From Chryseobacterium aureum (GTDB lineage: Bacteria > Bacteroidota > Bacteroidia > Flavobacteriales > Weeksellaceae), in NCBI RefSeq assembly GCF_003971235.1, contig NZ_CP034661.1:3348001-3412000 (forward strand): a stretch of DNA of 64,000 bases, given 5' to 3'. A program made the position numbers and the translations under genes. The notes beneath the pieces were generated by a model, which was not told the origin of the DNA, did no database searches, and was given only the letters and a program-made list of their open reading frames with translations. Shown piece after piece: positions 26,068-33,986 of this stretch. Within the stretch, counting starts at the first letter, position 1. Every line of letters starts with the position of its first letter.

Positions 26068-26943
26068 ATGATCCTCGAAAACGTAGATATTGTAAATGAT
26101 ATCAGTAAAGAAGATTTTCAGAACAATTATTTTAAAAAGCAAAAACCCCTTTTAATTAAGAATTTTGCCAGCAGATGGGATGCTTTTGACAAATGGAATC
26201 TGGCTTATATCCGTGAAAAGGCAGGAGATCAGGAAGTTCCTCTGTATGATAATAAACCTGCTGATGCCAAAAAAAGCTCTGATGCTCCGGTGACCCATAT
26301 GAAAATGAAGGAATACATTGATACTATTAAAAGCAAGCCTTCAGATCTGAGGATCTTTTTCTACATCATTACAGACAGACTTCCCGAGCTGCTGAAAAAC
26401 TTCACCTATCCGGATCTCGGCATAAAATTCTTTAAAAGGCTGCCAACCTTATTCTTTGGAGGCAGTGAAGCCCATGTTTTAATGCATTATGATGTGGATC
26501 TGGGAGATTTTATGCATATCCATTTCGAAGGAAAGAAAAGAATTCTGTTGTTTGATCAGAAACAGTCTCCGTTTTTGTATAAAGTGCCTTTATCTGTTCA
26601 CACCGTTTACGAGATAGATTATGAAAATCCGGATTACGAAAAATTTCCGGCTTTGAAACATGCCAAAGGCTATGAAATTTTTATGGAACATGGCGATGCG
26701 CTCTTTATTCCGGGGGCTTTCTGGCATTTTAACAGGTATCTTGAGCCTGGCTTTTCCCTTTCGTTAAGGGCGTTACCCAATAAACCGAATGTTTTTGCCA
26801 ATATGCTGTATCATGTTTTCATTATGAGATACACAGATAAGCTGATGCGAAAGCTTTTCAAAGCAAAATGGGTGGATTATAAGCAGAAATGGGCTTATAA
26901 GAAAAGTTCCGAGGCTTTGAAAAGGCACCTTTCAGAAAAATAA
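26068..26943 (+). CDS. cupin-like (JmjC-type) dioxygenase domain protein
   Basis: 291 residues, cupin_8/JmjC-like. The probable iron-binding H-x-D is in LMHYDVDLGDFMHIHFEGKKR (about 143-155 for the core), and the distal His lies in HGDALFIPGAFWHFNRYL. Such enzymes are Fe(II)/2-oxoglutarate hydroxylases acting on proteins or small molecules; the substrate is unknown. A C-terminal basic helix region (about 255-291) follows. Single gene. Confidence 0.88.
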   Translation: MILENVDIVNDISKEDFQNNYFKKQKPLLIKNFASRWDAFDKWNLAYIREKAGDQEVPLYDNKPADAKKSSDAPVTHMKMKEYIDTIKSKPSDLRIFFYIITDRLPELLKNFTYPDLGIKFFKRLPTLFFGGSEAHVLMHYDVDLGDFMHIHFEGKKRILLFDQKQSPFLYKVPLSVHTVYEIDYENPDYEKFPALKHAKGYEIFMEHGDALFIPGAFWHFNRYLEPGFSLSLRALPNKPNVFANMLYHVFIMRYTDKLMRKLFKAKWVDYKQKWAYKKSSEALKRHLSEK

Positions 26944-26960
26944 ATATTATAATTTGATAA

Positions 26961-27115
26961 TTTTAACGCATTGAACGCAAGGCTTAGGGCTATTTGCAGA
27001 TAAAGGTTCGCAAGGGCGTTTCACTCAGCGAATAAAGCACTTGAATTGCTAAATGAAATGCCTTTGCGAACGAAAAATAGGAAGAAACAATTCTCTTTGT
27101 CTCTTTGCGTTAAAT
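26961..27115. repeat. dispersed intergenic repeat with inverted ends (copy 3)
   Basis: It starts TTTTAACGCATTGAACGCAAGG and ends CTTTGCGTTAAAT, forming imperfect terminal inverted repeats, and carries ATGCCTTTGCGAACGAAAA, almost the same as in the copy at 18599. It fills the gap between the convergent cupin and acetyltransferase genes. Confidence 0.6.
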
Positions 27116-27126
27116 TTGGGATTACT

Positions 27127-27657
27127 TTATTTATTTACAAGCCCGAAAATCGTCGCATCTACGAACTTTCCTTTTTCAAAAAAGAAATCTTTCAATGTTC
27201 CTTCTTTGCTGAAATTTAGAGAGGATAATAGCCTTTCGGAAGCAATATTGGACGGATCTATGAAAGCATCTACACGGTGAAGTCTCATGGTTTCAAATCC
27301 ATATGTTAAAATAGGAAGAATGGCCTCTTTCATATAAGACTGCTGCCAGAATTTGGGATTGAGTTCATAGCCGATTTCTGCTCTGAAATGCTCCCTGTAC
27401 CAGTTATGATAACCGCAGGTACCAATTACTTTCCCGCTGGATTTCAGTTCCAGGGCCCATCTGAAGCCTTTCCCTTTTTCAAACTCGCTGTTGAAATGCT
27501 GGATAATGCGTCGGGAATCTTCTTCCGTTTTGAAGGTGTCAAGGTCATAATATACCATAACTTCATCCAGGGAAAAATATTCGAAAAGATCTTGGGTATC
27601 ATTAAAAGTAAGCTTACGCAAAATAAGCCTTTCAGTCTCTAAAACAGGAAATTCCAT
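27127..27657 (-). CDS. GNAT-family N-acetyltransferase
   Basis: 176 residues with the RimJ/RimL-like layout: ETERLILRKLTFNDTQDLFEYF at the start, IGTCGYHNWYREHFRAEIGYEL in the middle, and the NIASERLLSSLNFSKEGTL block near the end. Acceptor unknown. It is not closely similar to the acetyltransferase at 8630. Confidence 0.9.
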   Translation of the reverse strand: MEFPVLETERLILRKLTFNDTQDLFEYFSLDEVMVYYDLDTFKTEEDSRRIIQHFNSEFEKGKGFRWALELKSSGKVIGTCGYHNWYREHFRAEIGYELNPKFWQQSYMKEAILPILTYGFETMRLHRVDAFIDPSNIASERLLSSLNFSKEGTLKDFFFEKGKFVDATIFGLVNK

Positions 27658-27757
27658 GAATAATGTGATTTAACGGTGAAAATACGATTAATTACTGATA
27701 AAGAAAAACATAGAACATTAACCCTCAAACAATTCTCTTCTCCTGAATTTATTTTTC

Positions 27758-27765
27758 TAAATTTG
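27758..27765 (+). promoter_or_regulatory. TAnnTTTG promoter element of mutS
   Basis: TAAATTTG ends 16 bases before the mutS ATG; it matches the -7 consensus. Confidence 0.45.
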
Positions 27766-27781
27766 GGGCTCATTTTTTACT

Positions 27782-30373
27782 ATGGCAAAAACGAAGAAGG
27801 AAACCCCGCTAATGACTCAGTACAATACCATCAAGGGTAAATATCCTGATGCGCTTTTACTTTTCAGAGTAGGGGATTTTTATGAAACTTTTGGGCAGGA
27901 TGCCGTGAAAACATCCCAAATCTTAGGAATTGTCCTTACCAAAAGAAATAATGGAGAAGGCAGTGTAGAGCTTGCAGGATTTCCGCACCATTCAATAGAC
28001 TCCTATCTTCCTAAACTGGTAAGAGCAGGAATGAGGGTAGCCATCTGTGATCAGCTGGAAGATCCAAAAATGGTGAAGGGAATTGTGAAACGAGGTGTTA
28101 CTGAATTGGTTACTCCGGGTGTTACCTTCAATGATCAGGTATTAAATTCCAAAAAGAATAACTTCCTTCTTTCCTTACACAAAGAAAAAGAGAAATATGG
28201 AATTGCCTTAGTGGATATCTCTACCGGAGAGTTTCTGGTAAGTGAAGGAACCCTGGAAAAGCTGCTGCACATTGTGAATACTTTTGACCCCAGTGAGATT
28301 ATTTTCCAGAGAAGCACACAGATTCCCGAGCAGATCAAAAATAAAAATGCCTTTAAGCTTGAAGATTGGGCTTTCCAATATAATTTTGCCTACGAAAAAT
28401 TAACAAATCATTTTAAAACCAATTCCCTAAAAGGTTTTGGAGTGGAAAGTCTTCCTTTAGCCATTACGGCGGCAGGGGCTATTTTTGCTTATCTCGTGGA
28501 AGATACACATCACAATCTTCTGGCCCATATTACAAAACTGCAGATTATTCCGCAGGAAGATTATCTGATGATGGATAATTTTACCCTGAGAAATCTGGAA
28601 ATTGTGTATCCAAGCAACCCACAAGGAAAATCACTGCTGGATATTATAGATAAAACATCTACTCCAATGGGAGGACGGCTTTTGAGGAGGAGAATCATTC
28701 TGCCTTTAAAATCGGTAGACGAGATTATGAGAAGGCTTTCTCTGATAGATTTTCTAAACGAAAATGATGCCTTAAAATATGAGATCTGCCAGCTTTTGAA
28801 ATCTATTTCTGATCTTGACCGGTTAATGGGTAAACTGGCGGCAGAGAAAATTTCTCCTAAAGAATTTGGATATCTGCGTCAAAGTTTAATTAATATTCAT
28901 AAAATCAAAGCATTACTGCATCCTCATGCAGGTGTGCTGGCGTGGTTAGACCCTTTATTTGATCTGGATGAACTGATTAAATTCCTTCAGAATCAACTTA
29001 ATGAAGAGCTTCCGGTAAGTATTGCCAAAGGAAATATTGTTAAAGAAGGCGTCTCTGAAGAGCTTGACAGGTTGAGAAACCTTCAGAGCAAAGGGCGCGG
29101 CTTCCTGGATGAAATGTGCCAGAGGGAAATTGAAAGAACAGGAATTACCAGCCTTAAAATTGATTTTAATAACGTTTTCGGATATTATATAGAAGTTCGT
29201 AATACCCATAAAGATAAAGTACCGGATGACTGGGTGAGAAAGCAGACCCTGGTGAATGCAGAAAGATACATTACCGAAGAACTGAAGGAATACGAAAACC
29301 AGATCCTTGGCGCTGAGGAAAAAATAGGCGTTCTGGAAACTTCTCTATACAGGAATGTGTGTACGGAAACAATGGTCTATATTGATCAGATTCAAGGGAA
29401 TTCCAATATTATTGCCCAGCTTGATGTGGCCGCAGGATTATCTGAACTGGCTGTTTCCGAAAGCTATACAAAACCTGTCCTAAATGATGGGTATGCTATA
29501 GATTTAAAAGAAGCCAGACACCCGATTATTGAAAATGCCCTCCCGCTAGGCGAAAAATATATTCCTAATGATATTTTCCTGGATAAAGATTCCCAGCAGA
29601 TTATTATGGTAACCGGACCCAACATGGCCGGTAAATCAGCAATTCTGCGCCAGACCGCTATTGTATGTCTTTTGGCTCAGATCGGAAGCTTTGTTCCGGC
29701 AAAACATGCTGAAATAGGATTGCTGGATAAAATCTTTACAAGGGTAGGTGCTACGGATAATATTTCTGCAGGAGAATCTACTTTCATGGTAGAGATGAAT
29801 GAAGCGGCCAATATTCTGAATAATATTTCAGAGCGTAGCCTGATTTTACTGGACGAGATCGGCCGCGGAACTTCTACTTATGACGGGGTTTCTATTGCTT
29901 GGGCCATTGCAGAATACCTTCATCAGCATCCTACGCAGGCGAAGACCCTTTTTGCAACGCATTACCATGAGCTGAACGAAATGACAGTCAGTTTTGAAAG
30001 AGTTAAAAACTTTCATGTATCGATTCAGGAAAACAAAGGAAATATTATTTTCCTGAGAAAATTAGTGCCGGGAGGAAGCGAGCACAGTTTCGGAATCCAT
30101 GTTGCAAAGCTTGCAGGAATGCCTGCCAAAGTGGTAAACAGGGCTAATGAGATTCTTAAAACTTTAGAAGCCAGCAGAACCCAGGGAAGCGGAAGTACTT
30201 CTGAGAATATCAAAAGGGTGACCGAGGAAAACATGCAGCTTTCTTTCTTTCAGCTGGATGATCCTGTTCTGGAGAATATCCGTGAAGAGCTTACGAAAAT
30301 AGATATCAATACTTTAACACCCATAGAAGCTTTAATGAAGCTGAATGCGATAAAAAAAATGATTGGAGGGTAA
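27782..30373 (+). CDS. mutS: DNA mismatch repair protein MutS
   Basis: 863 residues, full length. It recognises mismatches and starts repair with MutL. The mismatch-reading Phe-x-Glu motif is in GDFYETFGQDA (about 34-40), the core and lever domains follow, and the ATPase has Walker A TGPNMAGKSAILRQ (about 615-628), Walker B LILLDEIGRGTSTYDG and ATHYHELNE. The C-terminal helix-turn-helix region ends MIGG. The stop codon lies inside the loop of a terminator hairpin shared with the convergent peptide genes. Confidence 0.98.
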   Translation: MAKTKKETPLMTQYNTIKGKYPDALLLFRVGDFYETFGQDAVKTSQILGIVLTKRNNGEGSVELAGFPHHSIDSYLPKLVRAGMRVAICDQLEDPKMVKGIVKRGVTELVTPGVTFNDQVLNSKKNNFLLSLHKEKEKYGIALVDISTGEFLVSEGTLEKLLHIVNTFDPSEIIFQRSTQIPEQIKNKNAFKLEDWAFQYNFAYEKLTNHFKTNSLKGFGVESLPLAITAAGAIFAYLVEDTHHNLLAHITKLQIIPQEDYLMMDNFTLRNLEIVYPSNPQGKSLLDIIDKTSTPMGGRLLRRRIILPLKSVDEIMRRLSLIDFLNENDALKYEICQLLKSISDLDRLMGKLAAEKISPKEFGYLRQSLINIHKIKALLHPHAGVLAWLDPLFDLDELIKFLQNQLNEELPVSIAKGNIVKEGVSEELDRLRNLQSKGRGFLDEMCQREIERTGITSLKIDFNNVFGYYIEVRNTHKDKVPDDWVRKQTLVNAERYITEELKEYENQILGAEEKIGVLETSLYRNVCTETMVYIDQIQGNSNIIAQLDVAAGLSELAVSESYTKPVLNDGYAIDLKEARHPIIENALPLGEKYIPNDIFLDKDSQQIIMVTGPNMAGKSAILRQTAIVCLLAQIGSFVPAKHAEIGLLDKIFTRVGATDNISAGESTFMVEMNEAANILNNISERSLILLDEIGRGTSTYDGVSIAWAIAEYLHQHPTQAKTLFATHYHELNEMTVSFERVKNFHVSIQENKGNIIFLRKLVPGGSEHSFGIHVAKLAGMPAKVVNRANEILKTLEASRTQGSGSTSENIKRVTEENMQLSFFQLDDPVLENIREELTKIDINTLTPIEALMKLNAIKKMIGG

Positions 30374-30390
30374 TCCAATCATTTTTTTTT
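30358..30390. terminator. bidirectional terminator overlapping the mutS stop codon
   Basis: AATGATTGGA (30358-30367) pairs perfectly with TCCAATCATT (30374-30383); the 6-base loop contains the mutS TAA. A T run follows on the plus strand (30381-30390), and the A run at 30352-30359 becomes a T run on the minus strand, so the hairpin can also end the peptide operon. Confidence 0.8.
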
Positions 30391-30407
30391 GTTATCATAA
30401 AGGAGGA

Positions 30408-30563
30408 CTAACAGCAGTAGCCGTCCTTACCTCTTGGGCCTATGATGAGGAAATGGCTTACTCCTCTCAGTTTGCATAAACCTTCTGCGCAAGCTGTCCC
30501 ACCATGAATTTCTTTTAATTCTTTTTTGGTGAGTTTTCTTTTCTGCATGTCTGAATTTTTCAT
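30408..30563 (-). CDS. double-glycine leader peptide A, C-terminal GYCC
   Basis: 51 residues. The leader (MKNSDMQKRKLTKKELKEIH) ends in a Gly-Gly processing motif at 21-22. The 29-residue core holds Cys-x4-Cys (CAEGLC) and ends GKDGYCC. The layout matches the other three peptides at this locus. Leaders of this kind are cut by C39-peptidase transporters and direct export of bacteriocin-like or signalling peptides. It is second in the unit with peptide B (28-base gap) and precedes the shared terminator. No modification enzyme is adjacent. Confidence 0.8.
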   Translation of the reverse strand: MKNSDMQKRKLTKKELKEIHGGTACAEGLCKLRGVSHFLIIGPRGKDGYCC

Positions 30564-30591
30564 ATTCCGTTATTGGGAGATTATAACTCAG

Positions 30592-30759
30592 TTAGCAGCA
30601 GAATCCATCCTGCATTCCCGGTACTCCATACCGTTCTTCTCCGGTATTAGGATCTGTACAGCTTATTACTCGTGGGCAGATGGGTCTGTTAGCACCTCCG
30701 CTGACCTCTTTAAGTTCAGCTTTGTTCAATTTTCTTTTCTGATTTTTGAAATTTTTCAT
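30592..30759 (-). CDS. double-glycine leader peptide B, C-terminal GFCC
   Basis: 55 residues: leader with QKRKLNKAELKEVSGG (Gly-Gly at 21-22), then a 33-residue core with CPRVISC, a DPNTGEERYG stretch and the ending QDGFCC. It is the most divergent core (Cys-x5-Cys in place of Cys-x4-Cys) but keeps four Cys. It is the first gene of the B-A unit, and a promoter match lies 23 bases upstream of its ATG. Confidence 0.8.
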   Translation of the reverse strand: MKNFKNQKRKLNKAELKEVSGGANRPICPRVISCTDPNTGEERYGVPGMQDGFCC

Positions 30760-30781
30760 AATAATTTTAATTTGGTAAAAG

Positions 30782-30811
30782 CTAATTTACAAGTTATTTT
30801 AATATGTACAA
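30782..30811 (-). promoter_or_regulatory. promoter of the peptide B-A unit
   Basis: On the minus strand TTG (30809-30811) is 19 bases from TAAATTAG (30782-30789). The same -7 octamer and spacing occur before peptide D, at the same distance from the ATG. Confidence 0.6.
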
Positions 30812-30861
30812 AATATTGTGATTCAAATTGTTAACTTTTATTTGAATGAAATAGGATGAAT

Positions 30862-30888
30862 AAAAAAGATTGAGGGGCAACCTCAATC
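30862..30888 (-). terminator. terminator of the peptide D-C unit
   Basis: GATTGAGG/CCTCAATC, 8 bp with a 5-base loop; on the minus strand it is followed by a run of six T. It lies between peptide C and the promoter of peptide B. Confidence 0.8.
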
Positions 30889-30916
30889 CTTATTATCTAA
30901 CAAAGCTTTTATGCTA

Positions 30917-31075
30917 TTAACAGCAGAATCCGTTTCTTCCAACAGGCCCGATGACAAACTCACCATCGCCTCTGTCACAAAGTCCTTCCGGACATACAAC
31001 AGGACCGTTGCCTCCGTTAATTTCTTTCAGTTCGCTTTTGGTCAGTTTTCTTTTTTGAATGGTTGATTTTTTCAT
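30917..31075 (-). CDS. double-glycine leader peptide C, C-terminal GFCC
   Basis: 52 residues: MKKSTIQKRKLTKSELKEIN leader, Gly-Gly at 21-22, and a 30-residue core with CPEGLC and the ending IGPVGRNGFCC. The core parallels peptide A closely (C-x-E-G-L-C and IGPxGxxG(F/Y)CC), so A and C look like recent paralogues. It follows peptide D by 33 bases and ends before a strong terminator. Confidence 0.82.
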   Translation of the reverse strand: MKKSTIQKRKLTKSELKEINGGNGPVVCPEGLCDRGDGEFVIGPVGRNGFCC

Positions 31076-31108
31076 GATAAATTTAATTAGGTTATTGTTT
31101 TAGTTTGA

Positions 31109-31270
31109 TTAACAGCAGAATCCGTCTTTCCCTACAAGACCCGGAACCATTTCTCCCGTATCAGGAAGCGTACAGAATCCGCGAAGGCATCTTGGAGGAA
31201 GAGCCCCACCGTTAATTTCTTTTAATTCACTGTTGGAAAGTTTTCTCTTGGGAGTGTTTGATTTTTTCAT
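31109..31270 (-). CDS. double-glycine leader peptide D, C-terminal GFCC
   Basis: 53 residues: leader with PKRKLSNSELKEIN and Gly-Gly at 21-22, then a 31-residue core with CLRGFC and the ending GLVGKDGFCC. First gene of the D-C unit, with a promoter match 24 bases upstream. The leader is nearly the same as in peptide C while the cores differ, as expected for secreted peptides under diversification. Confidence 0.82.
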   Translation of the reverse strand: MKKSNTPKRKLSNSELKEINGGALPPRCLRGFCTLPDTGEMVPGLVGKDGFCC

Positions 31271-31293
31271 GGTATTTTAGTTTTGATTCTTAG

Positions 31294-31323
31294 CTAATTT
31301 ACATTTTATTTCTATTAATTCAA
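31294..31323 (-). promoter_or_regulatory. promoter of the peptide D-C unit
   Basis: TTG (31321-31323) and TAAATTAG (31294-31301) on the minus strand, spaced by exactly 19 bases, as for peptide B. Confidence 0.6.
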
Positions 31324-31420
31324 TACTTAGTGAAAGAATTTTATGTAACGAATACAATTATTAACAAATTTTAACAGCCTGATTATCATTGGAAAAAGAA
31401 AGCAATTGTTAATTTTGAAT

Positions 31421-31909
31421 ATGAAGAATTTAATAAAAATAGGATTTGTATTCCTGCTCTGTTCAGTTTTTAATGCCCAGCAGACTGAAGTTTCTGTGGT
31501 AAGATATGAGGAACTGGAGAAGAGATTCCAACAGGAAAAAGACAAATTACTTGTTGTAAATTTCTGGTCAACAACCTGTGGTCCTTGTGTAAAAGAGCTT
31601 CCTCATTTTATGGAAGTAAATTCTCAATATAATGATCATCAGAAGTTTAAAATGATTTTGGTTTCCCTGGACAGGCTGGCGGATAAAGAAAGAGTTTTGA
31701 AATTCATTAAAAATAAAAACCTTACCGCTGAGGTACTTTTACTGGATGATATCAAAAGAATGAATACCTGGATTCCAAGATTTGAAAAAGACTGGGATGG
31801 CAATATCCCGGTAACTCTGTTCTATAAAAACGGAGCAAAATTCTATTTTAATGATGGGGAAATGAGCAAAGAAGATCTGGAAAAAACAATTAGAGAAAAC
31901 CTGCAATAA
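31421..31909 (+). CDS. TlpA-like periplasmic thioredoxin-fold protein
   Basis: 162 residues from the ATG at 31421, which starts a signal peptide (MKNLIKIGFVFLLCSVFNAQ). The redox motif is WSTTCGPCVKELPHF (C-G-P-C near 56-59), typical of TlpA/ResA thiol-disulfide reductases in the periplasm. It is 11 bases before a second thioredoxin-fold gene, and divergent from the four Cys-rich peptide genes across a 150-base gap. Cytochrome c maturation genes are not nearby. Confidence 0.9.
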   Translation: MKNLIKIGFVFLLCSVFNAQQTEVSVVRYEELEKRFQQEKDKLLVVNFWSTTCGPCVKELPHFMEVNSQYNDHQKFKMILVSLDRLADKERVLKFIKNKNLTAEVLLLDDIKRMNTWIPRFEKDWDGNIPVTLFYKNGAKFYFNDGEMSKEDLEKTIRENLQ

Positions 31910-31920
31910 ATAATTTGATT

Positions 31921-32574
31921 ATGAAAAACCTGAAATTTTTAATCACCGCATTCATCCTTGGGCTTGGGCTACTCAGCTTTACAGCAGCAGATCACGATAA
32001 AACCACCAACAGGAAAGAGACTGGTTCTGCTAAAGGCTATGAAGTAGGGGATGAAGCCGCCGATTTTAAGCTTAAAAATATTGACGGGAAAATGGTTTCC
32101 CTGAGTGATTTTAAGAGTGCCAAAGGGTTTATTGTGGTATTTACCTGCAACCATTGCCCTTATGCCAAAAAATATGAAGACAGGATTATTGAGCTCGATA
32201 AGAAATACAAACCTCAGGGATATCCGGTAATTGCCATCAATCCGAATGATCCTAATGTACAGCCGGAGGACGGCTATCAGCAGATGATTGAAAGAGCAAA
32301 ACAGAAAGGATTTACGTTTCCTTATCTGGTAGATGAAGGACAGAAAATTTATCCGCAGTACGGAGCTACCAAAACGCCCCACGTTTTCATACTGAAAAAA
32401 GAAAGCGGAAAGAATATTGTACAATACATTGGTGCCATCGACAACAATTATGATAACCCGAACGACGTGTCAGAACATTATGCCCAGGATGCCGTAAATG
32501 CCCTGATAAAGGGAGAGCCTGTAAAAATGGCAAAAACAGTGGCCATTGGATGTACAATCAAAGTAAAGAAATAA
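31921..32574 (+). CDS. exported AhpC/TSA-like thioredoxin-family protein
   Basis: 217 residues from the ATG at 31921; signal peptide MKNLKFLITAFILGLGLLSFTAA. The redoxin domain begins near residue 40 (YEVGDEAADFKLKNIDGKM) and the active site is FTCNHCPYAKKYED (C-N-H-C). The CNHCPYA form marks a distinct periplasmic thioredoxin family of unclear partner. It forms an operon with the TlpA-like gene. Confidence 0.88.
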   Translation: MKNLKFLITAFILGLGLLSFTAADHDKTTNRKETGSAKGYEVGDEAADFKLKNIDGKMVSLSDFKSAKGFIVVFTCNHCPYAKKYEDRIIELDKKYKPQGYPVIAINPNDPNVQPEDGYQQMIERAKQKGFTFPYLVDEGQKIYPQYGATKTPHVFILKKESGKNIVQYIGAIDNNYDNPNDVSEHYAQDAVNALIKGEPVKMAKTVAIGCTIKVKK

Positions 32575-32594
32575 TATATTTGCCGTATAAAAAT

Positions 32595-32624
32595 AAAATC
32601 GGTGTTCTCAGAACGCCGATTTTT
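32595..32624 (+). terminator. terminator of the thioredoxin-fold operon
   Basis: AAAATCGGTGTTCT pairs with AGAACGCCGATTTT (one G-U pair) with a minimal loop, then T. The next gene's start codon follows two bases later, so the hairpin sits in its leader and may attenuate it. Confidence 0.65.
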
Positions 32625-32625
32625 T

Positions 32626-33048
32626 ATGCCTAAACTTAAATTTGAAATGAAATTCCAGTTCAGCCTGAAGTATCTTCTGCTTACCCTGTTTATTTTCCTT
32701 GCGGAAGTATTAATTGCCACCAAACTCAGTCATATTTTTTTTGTGAGAGCGTATCTCGGAGATGTCATTGTAGTGATGCTTCTGTATACTTTTGTGAAAA
32801 GCTTTATAAAAGTAAATAATGAGAAACTGATTCTGGGAATTCTTATTTTTTCATTTCTGATAGAGTTTGCACAGTATTTCAATATCGCAGAAAAGCTAGG
32901 CTTCCAGAAAGGAAGCCTTATGTATATTGTTATTGGAAATTCTTTCTCCTGGATTGATAACCTTTGTTATGCGGTAGGCTGTCTGCTGCTTTATATTTTC
33001 GTAAAGACGACAAACAATGATGGGCTAACCTCGACTCCTAATGCCTAA
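32626..33048 (+). CDS. DUF2809-family membrane protein
   Basis: 140 residues with four hydrophobic segments (about 12-30, 38-55, 62-80, 100-125). LGDVIVVMLLYTFVKSF and the IEFAQYFNI motif in helix three match DUF2809, a small integral membrane family of unknown function. ATG at 32626 is favoured; an ATG at 32647 (MKFQFSLKY) is also possible. Confidence 0.85.
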   Translation: MPKLKFEMKFQFSLKYLLLTLFIFLAEVLIATKLSHIFFVRAYLGDVIVVMLLYTFVKSFIKVNNEKLILGILIFSFLIEFAQYFNIAEKLGFQKGSLMYIVIGNSFSWIDNLCYAVGCLLLYIFVKTTNNDGLTSTPNA

Positions 33049-33065
33049 TTCCTGCAACCTCACAC

Positions 33066-33986
33066 CTATCTGCCAAAACTGTCATATTTGTCCTCCGCAT
33101 ATTGGGTAAAACGGTTCAGTAAAGCCACGTTTTCTTTTTCCAGAGGCGAAAGATCATGATCTACATTGCTGGAAACCGGGATATACCAGTCTGTCTGCTC
33201 AAAGAAGTTTCTGTAGGTTTCTTTTTTAAAGGAATATCCGTGTCTTGCAAATACAGAGTTTTTGATGATTTCAAGATCCAGTTTTCTTAAATTTTTAAGA
33301 TCCTTTTCCGTCAGTTTTTGTTTGGATGCATTCAGCTTGAAGATCGCTTCAGAAGCGATGCGGTTTTTAGAGGTTTTATAGCTTTCTGTTTTTCCGGTTT
33401 CTTCATCTGTATATTTTTCAGTAAACTCTTTAGGGTTAGACCAGTCCACCAGATCAGAGTCTTTATCCAGCATAAAATTAGGGTTGTAAACAAACTCTTT
33501 TTTAGTCAATTTAAGTGTTTTTGAAGGAGCTTTAACGCTTGTTTTATCAAAAGCATTCCATTTTCCGGTTAAGCTGTCACCTTTTAGCTTTACTTCAAAT
33601 CTTCCGTCTGTTTTGTCGTTGCCGGGTTCATCCAGGACAAAAGACGCTGCAGCTTCATTGAAAACTCCTCGGAACTGACGCTGATTGCCATTGACGATAC
33701 TTTGCCCGTAAACGCTGTCTTTGGTTATTCTGTTGATCTTTAAAGAAATTCTTTTATAGTTGTTCACATCATATTCAGAGCCGTCTGTCGGGTCAACCAC
33801 TTTTTCCATGCCGGCAAATTCACCGGTATAAATCCCGTAATATTCCTGATGAACTTCAGGTACCGTAACAGAGTCTTTTTTTGCAGCCAGAGAATCTTTT
33901 CCGGATTCATTGATCTTTCCGTCTTTTTTGCAGCTTAACAGAGAAACTGCGATTAAAGAAATCAAGGTGTAATTTAGAATTTTCAT
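33066..33986 (-). CDS. YARHG-domain lipoprotein
   Basis: 306 residues. Lipobox ISLIAVSLLSCKKDG (Cys near 19). The middle is a beta-rich domain, and the C-terminal 80 residues carry FARHGYSFKKETYRNFFEQTDWYIP (the YARHG signature). YARHG domains are extracellular and of unknown function. The start overlaps the end of the DUF2306 gene by four bases (ATGA-type coupling), so it is the last gene of a five-gene operon. Confidence 0.9.
   Translation of the reverse strand: MKILNYTLISLIAVSLLSCKKDGKINESGKDSLAAKKDSVTVPEVHQEYYGIYTGEFAGMEKVVDPTDGSEYDVNNYKRISLKINRITKDSVYGQSIVNGNQRQFRGVFNEAAASFVLDEPGNDKTDGRFEVKLKGDSLTGKWNAFDKTSVKAPSKTLKLTKKEFVYNPNFMLDKDSDLVDWSNPKEFTEKYTDEETGKTESYKTSKNRIASEAIFKLNASKQKLTEKDLKNLRKLDLEIIKNSVFARHGYSFKKETYRNFFEQTDWYIPVSSNVDHDLSPLEKENVALLNRFTQYAEDKYDSFGR

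Noticed and set aside
31969..32424. 151-codon minus-strand ORF inside the AhpC/TSA-like gene
   Set aside because: Shadow of a well-supported thioredoxin-family gene.
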